Part shown: positions 16,236 through 21,898 of the stretch, in pieces | Layout: every line of letters starts with the position of its first letter | Position numbering within the stretch: position 1 is the first letter of the stretch | Assembly (NCBI GenBank): GCA_022071965.1 | Contig: JAJVIQ010000008.1 | Span: forward strand, 1-37,397 | Source: Gammaproteobacteria bacterium | GTDB taxonomy: Bacteria; Pseudomonadota; Gammaproteobacteria; JAJPIJ01 | Direction: 5' to 3' | Length of the DNA stretch: 37,397 nt | The notes under the pieces: generated by a model | Seen by the model: only the letters and a program-made list of their open reading frames with translations | Databases searched by the model: none | What the model was told of the DNA's origin: nothing | Program-made: the position numbers and the translations under genes

Positions 16236-17237
16236 TCACGAAATGACGGCGGGCGACCGGCCGGCATGGATATCGCGCACCTGGCCGCCGAGTTCGGCGA
16301 TCCGCCCGCGCAGCCCCGCCGGCCTCACCACCTCCACCTCCGCCCCGTGCCGGAGGATGTCCATAACAATCTCCCGGTCATCGGCATACGGCACCTCGAG
16401 CAGGTAATAGCCCTCCTCGTCGTACCAGGCCCGCTGCTGCGGGTGCCACTGCTCCTTCGAGACCCAGCGGGCGCGCGCGGGGGTGAAGCGCAAGAGCGCC
16501 GTGTGCTTCGGCTTGCCGGCGAAGATGCCGTAGCTGCCGGCCAGTTCCTCGTCGAGCTCGCGCTCGGGCACGGCCTTGGCGCGCGTGCTCAGCACCTCCA
16601 CGGCGCTGATGGCGTCCAGCCCGAACACGCGGATGCCTTCGCGCAAGTGACACCAGGCATCGAGATACCAGTTGTCGCGGTAGTGCACGAGGCGCTGCGG
16701 GGAGACCTCGCGCGTGAGCTCCTCGCCGCGCTCGCGGTTGTAGTGCGTGATGCGCAGGCGCTTGCGCGTGAGCACGGCCTTGGCGATGGTCTCGAACTCC
16801 TTCGCCGGCACCGAGCGCCGGCCCATGGGCAGCAGCTTAATGCGCTTGAAGATCTCGGCGGTGGTGTGGCCCGCGCTGTCGAGGAGGGTCGCGATCTGGG
16901 CCTTCAGCGGCGCGATGCTCTCGGCCAGCAGCCCCGGCTGGATCCCCTCCAGCAGATGCTGCATTGCAAGAAGGGCGTGCGCCTCGGTGTCGTTGAACCA
17001 CAGGCCCGGCAGCTCGTAGCGCGGGCCGGCCTGTTTGCCCCTCTGCTCCTCGAAGCGGTAGCCGCGCTGCGCCCGGTCCCAGACGATGGGGGCGTGCAGG
17101 CGGCTGCGCAGGTATTCGAGATCGCGCTTCAGCGTGGCCGGTGAGACTTCCAGTTCCTCTTCAAAGACATGGAACGGCACCACCCGCCGGGACTCCAGCA
17201 GCTGGTTGATGCGGTAGAGGCGCTCGGTGCGGTCCAT
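16236..17237 (-). CDS. WYL-domain transcriptional regulator
   Basis: A 333-residue protein from the ATG at 17237 (MDRTERLYRINQLLESRRVV). The N-terminal winged helix (VSPATLKRDLEYLRSRLHAP) is of the DeoR-like HTH_11 type. The middle shows the WYL ligand-binding domain (RLVHYRDNWYLDAWCHLREG), and the C-terminal WCX extension (VPYADDREIVMDILRHG) follows. WYL regulators commonly control defence genes and respond to nucleic-acid ligands. It is transcribed away from the ARPP-1-like gene, across a 200-base intergenic region with two inverted repeats, and towards fic. It is a natural candidate to control one or both. Confidence 0.9.
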   Translation of the reverse strand: MDRTERLYRINQLLESRRVVPFHVFEEELEVSPATLKRDLEYLRSRLHAPIVWDRAQRGYRFEEQRGKQAGPRYELPGLWFNDTEAHALLAMQHLLEGIQPGLLAESIAPLKAQIATLLDSAGHTTAEIFKRIKLLPMGRRSVPAKEFETIAKAVLTRKRLRITHYNRERGEELTREVSPQRLVHYRDNWYLDAWCHLREGIRVFGLDAISAVEVLSTRAKAVPERELDEELAGSYGIFAGKPKHTALLRFTPARARWVSKEQWHPQQRAWYDEEGYYLLEVPYADDREIVMDILRHGAEVEVVRPAGLRGRIAELGGQVRDIHAGRSPAVIS

Positions 17238-17282
17238 TCGTGGCGTCGTTTGTGTGTTGGGGTTGGTCTTGCCCCCACCCTG

Positions 17283-17310
17283 CCCTCCCCCGCACACGTG
17301 TGGGGGAGGG
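17283..17310. repeat. GC-rich inverted repeat
   Basis: CCCTCCCCC (17283-17291) pairs with GGGGGAGGG (17302-17310). An ACAC/GTGT inner stem continues it, with a two-base GC bulge. It is followed by GAAAAATGAGG. Similar C-rich/G-rich hairpins are common intergenic repeats. It lies between the divergent WYL and ARPP-1-like genes and could also act as a terminator on the minus strand. Confidence 0.55.
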
Positions 17311-17355
17311 GAAAAATGAGGGTTCCCGCCGGCGCTTCACACTAGTCTAGCGCTG

Positions 17356-17380
17356 AAGTGGCTCACCGTGTGAGCCACTT
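17356..17380. promoter_or_regulatory. Perfect 10-bp inverted repeat, candidate operator
   Basis: AAGTGGCTCA (17356-17365) and TGAGCCACTT (17371-17380) are exact reverse complements separated by CCGTG. The site lies 58 bases upstream of the ARPP-1-like ATG and 118 bases from the WYL start, a good place for an operator serving the divergent pair. It could instead be a hairpin in the leader RNA. Confidence 0.42.
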
Positions 17381-17438
17381 GCCCCCGCATCATGAGCCTG
17401 CCGCAACGCCTACCGCGGCAGAAAGAGAAAGCGAAAAC

Positions 17439-18404
17439 ATGCAAGTAATCAATGAGACGCTGATGGAAGTGCTGGTCGGGGACCCCACGCTGTGCCGGAA
17501 CCTGGCCGTGTTTCCGTTGTTGTCCGGGAAGGACTCCCGGTTCGAGTACCTGACGCTCGACGAGGCACTGGAGAGCGGGCTCGCGGAAGTCGCCGAGGTC
17601 TCCGAGAGCGGCAGCGTGCCCGAGCTGCGCTTCGTCAACCGCGCGGAGAAGGACGTGCTGCTGGTCGACGGCGAGGAGCTGGTCGGCGCCAAGCAGAACC
17701 GCGTGCTCAACCTCACCATCCTGGTCGGCGCCGGCCACACGGTGAGCATCCCGGTGTCCTGCGTGGAGAGCGGGCGCTGGCAGTACAAGTCGCGCAAGTT
17801 CACCTCCGGCGGCAAGGCGCTCTACAGCCGGGCCCGGGCGCGGAAGATGGCCTCGGTGAGCTTCTCCATGGAGGCGGCGGCAGTGCGCATGTCCGACCAG
17901 GGGGAGATCTGGGACGACATCGCCGCCAAGTGCGAGCAGATGGCGGCGCCCTCTCCGACCGGCGCGATGGACGCGATGTACGAGCACCACGCCGAGCCGC
18001 TGCGCGGCTACGCCGAGACGCTGCAGACGGTGGAGAACCAGGCGGGCGCGGTGTTCGTGGTGAACGGCAAGGTCGCGGGCCTGGAGCTCTTCGACAACCC
18101 GAGGACCTTCGCGCGGCTGAAGGACAAGCTGGTCGAGAGCTTCGCCCTGGATGCGCTCGGGGAGGCGGCGAACGACGCGCCCGCGCCGGATGCGCAGGTG
18201 GTGCGCGACTTTCTCGAGCGGCTGCAGGCCGCGCAGGCGAGCGAGCACCTGGCCGTGGATCTGGGCACCGACGTGCGCATGACGGGCGAGTCACTCGTCG
18301 GCGGCGCGCTGGTGCTGGACGGCGAGGTGGTGCACCTCGCCGCCTTCAACCTGGACGCCGATGCGCCGCGGGCGTGCGGCAGGGAGGAGGTGATGTTCGA
18401 CTGA
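17439..18404 (+). CDS. DUF6569 / ARPP-1-like protein
   Basis: A 321-residue soluble protein starting MQVINETLMEVLVGD at 17439; the longer upstream frame includes the inverted-repeat leader and is unlikely. The body carries a conserved stretch (VLLVDGEELVGAKQNRVLNL, then ILVGAGHTVSIPVSCVESGRW) and later QAGAVFVVNGKVAGLELFD. That pattern fits the DUF6569 (ARPP-1) family, named for its association with ADP-ribosylglycohydrolase and rhodanese-phosphatase proteins. Its activity is unknown. No signal peptide or membrane segment is seen. It is divergent from the WYL regulator, so the two may form a regulated pair. The family call is from remembered motifs. Confidence 0.6.
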   Translation: MQVINETLMEVLVGDPTLCRNLAVFPLLSGKDSRFEYLTLDEALESGLAEVAEVSESGSVPELRFVNRAEKDVLLVDGEELVGAKQNRVLNLTILVGAGHTVSIPVSCVESGRWQYKSRKFTSGGKALYSRARARKMASVSFSMEAAAVRMSDQGEIWDDIAAKCEQMAAPSPTGAMDAMYEHHAEPLRGYAETLQTVENQAGAVFVVNGKVAGLELFDNPRTFARLKDKLVESFALDALGEAANDAPAPDAQVVRDFLERLQAAQASEHLAVDLGTDVRMTGESLVGGALVLDGEVVHLAAFNLDADAPRACGREEVMFD

Positions 18405-18460
18405 TGAAATGTGCCAACCTTTGTGGTGCCGGCGACACGCGCCGCATACGCGTTCAGTTC

Positions 18461-18709
18461 ATGACGAGGGACCTATTCCTCGTCATGCCAGCGAAAGCTG
18501 GCATCCATTCTTGGCTGCCGCGTAATTGTGCGTCATGCCAGCGTACGGCGCGTTCGGCTCATGTCGAGGGACCTACTCCTCGTCATGCCAGCGAAAGCTG
18601 GCATCCATTCTTGGCTGCCGCGTAATTGTGCGTCATGCCAGCGTACGGCGCGTTCGGCTCATGTCGAGGGACCTACTCCTCGTCATGCCAGCGAAAGCTG
18701 GCATCCATT
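18461..18709. repeat. 100-bp tandem repeat (2.5 copies) carrying hairpins
   Basis: Units start at 18461, 18561 and 18661 (the third stops at 18709). The first two differ at only a few positions. Each contains ATGCCAGC-GAAA-GCTGGCAT (18485-18504, 18585-18604, 18685-18704), an 8-bp stem with a GAAA tetraloop. A second, overlapping stem pairs ATGACGAGG (18461-18469) with CCTCGTCAT (18478-18486). The hairpin is a REP-like element that recurs through the next 2 kb. There is no convincing gene in 18405-18866. Confidence 0.85.
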
Positions 18710-18798
18710 TGAGGCTGGCTAATGACTATCGATGTGTTTGTTTCTCCCCAGTTGGGTTTCGGCCACCCCTCCGAAACGACGGCCCTCCCACGACCGTC

Positions 18799-18822
18799 AT
18801 GCTGGCGACGGATCGCCAGCAT
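18799..18822. repeat. REP-like hairpin variant
   Basis: ATGCTGGCGA and TCGCCAGCAT form a perfect 10-bp stem around CGGA, preceded by CGTC and followed by CCAA, as in the neighbouring REP-like elements. It lies 44 bases before the small membrane-protein gene. Confidence 0.6.
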
Positions 18823-18866
18823 CCAACCCACGGACGGACGATTGAAATAGTGTCTGGAGAAATGCG

Positions 18867-19070
18867 ATGACGACACTATTGACGATTCTGGTTCTGCTGA
18901 CCTTCATCTTCGCGGTGTGGCAGGGACGTTCCCCGTCTTGGCGCCGCGCCCATCGCTGGCGCGCACATGTGATCTGGGTGCCGCCGGCGCGCACCGGTGA
19001 TGCCGTCCTCGACGCGCGCAACCTGCGCGACCGCTCGAAGTGGACTCGCCTACACACCAACCGGCCCTAG
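18867..19070 (+). CDS. Small membrane protein of unknown function
   Basis: A 67-residue frame with GGAGA six bases ahead of its ATG. Residues 3-19 (TLLTILVLLTFIFAVWQ) form one hydrophobic segment. The rest is basic and aromatic (SWRRAHRWRAHVIWVPPA) and ends with a polar tail (GDAVLDARNLRDRSKWTRLH). I do not recognise the family. A shortened copy of its 3' half lies about 0.85 kb downstream on the other side of the toxin-antitoxin pair, and both copies keep the DAVLDAR and DRSKWT segments. Conservation of that peptide in two copies supports a real protein. Confidence 0.55.
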   Translation: MTTLLTILVLLTFIFAVWQGRSPSWRRAHRWRAHVIWVPPARTGDAVLDARNLRDRSKWTRLHTNRP

Positions 19071-19132
19071 CACGGCTCGGCGGGCAGAAAGACTGAATTC
19101 CGAGCCCTTGGGGTTCCGAATGACCTGATTGA

Positions 19133-19171
19133 TTGACAGGTGTTGTCATAACTGACAACATCTCGAGGAGG
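19133..19171 (+). promoter_or_regulatory. Toxin-antitoxin promoter with palindromic operator and RBS
   Basis: TTGACA at 19133-19138 is a consensus -35 box. Beside it lies a perfect inverted repeat, TGTTGTCA-TAAC-TGACAACA (19141-19160), placed where a bound repressor would block the promoter. GAGGAGG at 19165-19171 is a strong ribosome-binding site five bases before the toxin ATG. XRE antitoxins of this type usually bind such palindromes. The -10 box is not clear (CAACAT at 19156 is weak). Confidence 0.55.
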
Positions 19172-19176
19172 TTTCG

Positions 19177-19516
19177 ATGACAAGGACGACGAGGCCCATA
19201 TCCTGGGTCAGTGCCGCCCGGAGGGCATTCGAGGAGTTTCCGGAAGCAGTGCAGGCCCTGTGCCTTGCGGCCTTGACAATTGCAGCGGAAGGCGGACACC
19301 GCCAAACCGATCCACGGACTGGGCTCCGGGTTATTCGAGGTCGCGCTGGCTTACCGTGGCAACGCCTTCCGAGCGGTGTATGCGGTGCAGCTTGACGAGG
19401 ATGTCTGGGTCGTCCATGCGTTCCAGAAGAAGTCGACCAAGGGCATCAGGACACCGAAACATGAAATCGATCTGGTCCGGGACCGGATCAATCGACTGAA
19501 GCAGATGTTGCAATGA
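19177..19516 (+). pseudogene. HigB/Gp49-like toxin, frameshifted
   Basis: Two overlapping frames together make one RelE/HigB-type (phage Gp49-like) toxin. The first gives ISWVSAARRAFEEFPEAVQ up to LTIAAEGG. The second gives KADTAKPIHGLGSGLFEVAL, VYAVQLDEDVWVVHAFQKKS and TPKHEIDLVRDRINRLKQML. The family consensus reads AAEGGKADxAKP across the break. Restoring a second copy of the 8-base unit GGAAGGCG (19287-19294) makes the frame continuous, which suggests slippage loss of one tandem copy. As read, translation would end early and lack the catalytic part, so the toxin is probably inactive. A sequencing error is possible. Its stop overlaps the antitoxin ATG by four bases. Confidence 0.75.
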
Positions 19517-19833
19517 AACGGGAAAAGATCGAAATCATCCGCGGCAGCGGCAACGTATACCGCGATCTCGGCGATGAGAAGGCCGATGTCAGGCAGCTCA
19601 AGGCGATCCTTGCCGCCGAGATCATCAAGGTCATGGACAGGGAAGAACTGAGCGTCCGGAAGGCCGAGGCCCGGACTGGCATCGCGGCGGCGGATTTCTC
19701 GCGCATCCGCAACGCCGATCTCGAGCGCTTCACGGTGGATCGGCTGATGTCCGTCATCAACCGACTGGGCTCCCGAATCGACGTCAAGGTCAAGGTCCGC
19801 CGCCGAACCGCCGAGGAATCGGCCCACGCCTGA
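19513..19833 (+). CDS. XRE-family antitoxin (HigA-like)
   Basis: A 106-residue intact protein with a helix-turn-helix in its centre (LSVRKAEARTGIAAADFSRI, then RNADLERFTVDRLMSVINRL) and a basic tail (IDVKVKVRRRT). It is encoded after the toxin and overlaps it by ATGA, the usual arrangement for HigBA-type pairs where toxin precedes antitoxin. It probably binds the toxin and represses the operon at the palindrome at 19141-19160. With the toxin broken, it may persist as a stand-alone regulator or as an anti-addiction remnant. Confidence 0.82.
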   Translation: MKREKIEIIRGSGNVYRDLGDEKADVRQLKAILAAEIIKVMDREELSVRKAEARTGIAAADFSRIRNADLERFTVDRLMSVINRLGSRIDVKVKVRRRTAEESAHA

Positions 19834-19932
19834 CCTGGGTGCTGCCCGCGCACCGGCGATGCCGTCCTCGATGCGCGCAGCATGCACGACCGCTCGAAGT
19901 GGACCCAGGTGCACAGCAATCCCTACTCGTGA
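19832..19932 (+). pseudogene. Truncated second copy of the small membrane-protein gene
   Basis: From CCTGGGTGCTGCCCGCG onward, the sequence matches the 3' half of the small gene at 18867-19070. Over about 95 bases the encoded peptide segments GDAVLDAR and DRSKWT are kept. Two bases are missing near 19850, which breaks the frame, and no 5' half or hydrophobic segment is present. It begins at the antitoxin stop codon, so the toxin-antitoxin pair lies between the full and partial copies. Confidence 0.7.
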
Positions 19933-19953
19933 GTCTTGTAGCTCGACAAATGG

Positions 19954-19973
19954 ATTCCAGCTTCCGCTGGAAT
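19954..19973. repeat. REP-like hairpin
   Basis: ATTCCAGC-TTCC-GCTGGAAT, preceded by ATGG and followed by GACG. This is the reverse-orientation form of the element in the 18.5-kb array, with compensating changes that keep the stem paired (GGAAT/ATTCC). Confidence 0.75.
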
Positions 19974-20047
19974 GACGAACCTGAACGTTCCTTGGCTCGT
20001 CGGTGGAATGGAGATCGGGCGGCACCACCCCTTCCTACGACGCCGTC

Positions 20048-20067
20048 ATGCCGGCGAAAGCTGGCAT
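20048..20067. repeat. REP-like hairpin, forward, upstream of the GIY-YIG gene
   Basis: ATGCCGGC-GAAA-GCTGGCAT, preceded by CGTC and followed by CCAT; one pair is G-T. It ends 16 bases before the ATG of the GIY-YIG gene and is in the opposite orientation to the copy just after that gene. Confidence 0.78.
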
Positions 20068-20083
20068 CCATTTTCGTCGAAGT

Positions 20084-20377
20084 ATGAATAAGCAACCCGC
20101 CGTCTACATGCTGGCCAGCAAGCCGTGGGGATCGCTTTACTTGGGCGTGACCTCGGAACTCGTCAAGCGCGTTTGGGAGCACAGGAGCGATCTCGTCGAC
20201 GGATTCACCAGGCGCTACCAGGTCCACACGCTCGTGTGGTTCGAGCAGCACGAAACCATGCTGAGTGCGATCGGGCGCGAGAAGGCGATCAAGGCGTGGC
20301 GCAGGCAATGGAAGTTGGATCTGATCCGGAAGACCAATCCGGAATGGCGTGATCTGTATCTGGATTTGATCCGGTAA
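20084..20377 (+). CDS. GIY-YIG nuclease family protein
   Basis: A 97-residue single-domain nuclease from the ATG at 20084 (MNKQPAVYMLASKPWGSLYL). The frame can be read further upstream, but that part is translated hairpin repeat. The motifs are the VYML and LYLGVT pair that stands for GIY and YIG, then VKRVWEHRSDLVDGFTRRY with the catalytic Arg and a following His/Tyr, and EKAIKAWRRQWKLDLI. The final NPEWRDLYLDL is the common end of the small GIY-YIG subfamily. It probably cuts or nicks DNA. It is bracketed by inverted REP-like hairpins 17 bases upstream and 11 bases downstream, suggesting a mobile or repeat-linked unit. No partner gene is seen. Confidence 0.9.
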   Translation: MNKQPAVYMLASKPWGSLYLGVTSELVKRVWEHRSDLVDGFTRRYQVHTLVWFEQHETMLSAIGREKAIKAWRRQWKLDLIRKTNPEWRDLYLDLIR

Positions 20378-20388
20378 CCACAAAATGG

Positions 20389-20408
20389 ATGCCAGCTTTC
20401 GCTGGCAT
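20389..20408. repeat. REP-like hairpin, reverse, downstream of the GIY-YIG gene
   Basis: ATGCCAGC-TTTC-GCTGGCAT, preceded by ATGG and followed by GACGG. It begins 11 bases after the GIY-YIG stop and is the mirror image of the copy upstream. It may also fold in the mRNA and protect or terminate the transcript, although no T-run follows. Confidence 0.78.
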
Positions 20409-20446
20409 GACGGAGTTGAAGGCGACCACCTTGCCAACCGATCGTC

Positions 20447-20466
20447 ATTCCAGCGCAAGCTGGAAT
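20447..20466. repeat. REP-like hairpin, forward
   Basis: ATTCCAGC-GCAA-GCTGGAAT, preceded by CGTC and followed by CCATTTTT. The loop is again of the GNRA type. It forms an inverted pair with the element 39 bases before it. Confidence 0.75.
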
Positions 20467-20498
20467 CCATTTTTGGACGCTGCACGAAAGACAAATGG

Positions 20499-20518
20499 AT
20501 GCCAGCTTTCGCTGGCAT
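20499..20518. repeat. REP-like hairpin, reverse
   Basis: ATGCCAGC-TTTC-GCTGGCAT, followed by GACGGAG, identical in core to the copy at 20389. It is the last copy seen before the serine biosynthesis genes. Confidence 0.75.
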
Positions 20519-20599
20519 GACGGAGCCGGCGAATCGCGCACGCATTCGGTGCATGCGGACTTGTGTGAGCGAGGCGGCGTTTCGAATTGCAACCGGCCG

Positions 20600-20629
20600 T
20601 TGCGCCGCAAAATTCGCTGTGCATAGAAT
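20600..20629 (+). promoter_or_regulatory. Candidate sigma70 promoter for serC
   Basis: TTGCGC (20600-20605) and TAGAAT (20624-20629) are separated by 18 bases, and the serC ATG lies 32 bases beyond. The stretch is more AT-rich than its surroundings. It is a reasonable match but not a strong one. The rest of 20519-20661 holds no gene I can support. Confidence 0.4.
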
Positions 20630-20661
20630 GCGACTACGTTCATGAGTCGCCGAAGGGGATC

Positions 20662-21807
20662 ATGAGACCGTCGCTGTTGCCGGCGCGCCCGTACTTTTCG
20701 TCCGGGCCCTGCGCCAAGCGTCCTTCGTGGACGCACGAAGTGCTGCATGATGCGGTGCTGGGCCGTTCCCATCGCTCCGAGATCGGGCACGATCGGCTGC
20801 GCGCACTGCTCACACTCAGCCGCGATCTGCTCGGCCTGCCCGAGGACTACCGCATCGCCGTCGTGCCCGGCTCCGACACCGGCGCCGTCGAGATGGCGTT
20901 GTGGTCGCTGCTCGGCGCCCGCGGTGTGGACTGCCTCGCCTGGGAGAGCTTCGGGCTGGGCTGGGTCGAGGACATCAGGTCGGCGCTGAAGATCACGGAC
21001 CTGCGCGTCCTCAGGGCCGACTACGGCGAGCTGCCCGATCTCGCGCAGGTCGACTGGCGGCGCGACGTGGTCTTCACCTGGAACGGCACCACCTCCGGCG
21101 TGCGCGTGCCCGACGGCGCGTGGATCGCCGATGACCGCGAGGGCCTGTCGATCTGCGACGCCACCTCGGCGGTGTTCGCGATGGATCTGCCCTGGCGCAA
21201 GCTCGACGTGGCGACCTACTCCTGGCAGAAGGTGCTGGGCGGGGAGGCCGCGCACGGCATGCTGATCCTGGGTCCGCGCGCGGTAGCGCGGCTGGAGAGC
21301 CACACGCCGCCCTGGCCGATCCCCAAGGTCTTCCGCCTGACGAAGAAGGGCAAGCTGACCGAGGATCTCTTCACCGGCGCCACCATCAATACGCCGTCAC
21401 TCCTGTGCGTGGAGGATCACCTCGACGCGCTGCGCTGGGCCCGGTCCCTCGGCGGCCTGCAGGCGCTCATCGCCCGCTCGATCGCCAACCTCGACGCCAT
21501 CGGGCAATGGGTCGAGAGAACGCCATGGGTGGAGTTCCTCGCCGCCGATCCGCGGGCGCGCTCCAACACCTCGGTGTGCCTGAAGATCGTCGACCCGTGG
21601 TTCACGGCACAGTCGCTCGAGGAGCGCTGGGCGATCGTGAAAACGCTGTGCGCGCGTCTGGAAGACGAGCAGGCCGCCTACGATATCGCCGCCTACCGCG
21701 ACGCGCCGCCGGGCCTGCGGATCTGGTGCGGCGCCACCGTCGAGCGCGAGGACGTCGAGCGCCTGCTGCCCTGGCTCGACTGGGCCTATCACGACATGGC
21801 GCGCTGA
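20662..21807 (+). CDS. serC: Phosphoserine aminotransferase
   Basis: Converts 3-phosphohydroxypyruvate and glutamate to phosphoserine and 2-oxoglutarate with PLP. The 381-residue protein starts at ATG 20662 (MRPSLLPARPYFSSGPCAKR), with GAAGGGG just ahead. Motifs include VPGSDTGAVEMALWSLLG near residue 75, CDATSAVFAMDL, and the PLP-lysine region ATYSWQKVLGGEAAHGM. This matches the SerC subfamily found in Methanosarcina and alphaproteobacteria rather than the E. coli form. It heads a row with serA and serB, giving the whole phosphorylated serine route; a 91-base gap precedes serA. No fault is seen in the reading frame. Confidence 0.9.
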   Translation: MRPSLLPARPYFSSGPCAKRPSWTHEVLHDAVLGRSHRSEIGHDRLRALLTLSRDLLGLPEDYRIAVVPGSDTGAVEMALWSLLGARGVDCLAWESFGLGWVEDIRSALKITDLRVLRADYGELPDLAQVDWRRDVVFTWNGTTSGVRVPDGAWIADDREGLSICDATSAVFAMDLPWRKLDVATYSWQKVLGGEAAHGMLILGPRAVARLESHTPPWPIPKVFRLTKKGKLTEDLFTGATINTPSLLCVEDHLDALRWARSLGGLQALIARSIANLDAIGQWVERTPWVEFLAADPRARSNTSVCLKIVDPWFTAQSLEERWAIVKTLCARLEDEQAAYDIAAYRDAPPGLRIWCGATVEREDVERLLPWLDWAYHDMAR

Positions 21808-21898
21808 TCGCCCGCGCGGAGAATGGCACGATGCGCGCACGTTGAAGGCGCGGCCATTGAATCCGTCCGGACAACGACCCGAAGGAGTGGATAGCAGC

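Noticed and set aside
18526-18870. Short frames translating the tandem repeat (products containing MPAKAGIH)
   Set aside because: These are the REP-like hairpin read as protein; the same peptide arises wherever the hairpin occurs.
18461-20518. Possible CRISPR array from the repeated hairpins
   Set aside because: The spacing is irregular outside the 100-bp tandem, the orientations alternate, the intervening bases inside the tandem are also repeated, and no cas gene is present. REP-like elements explain it better.
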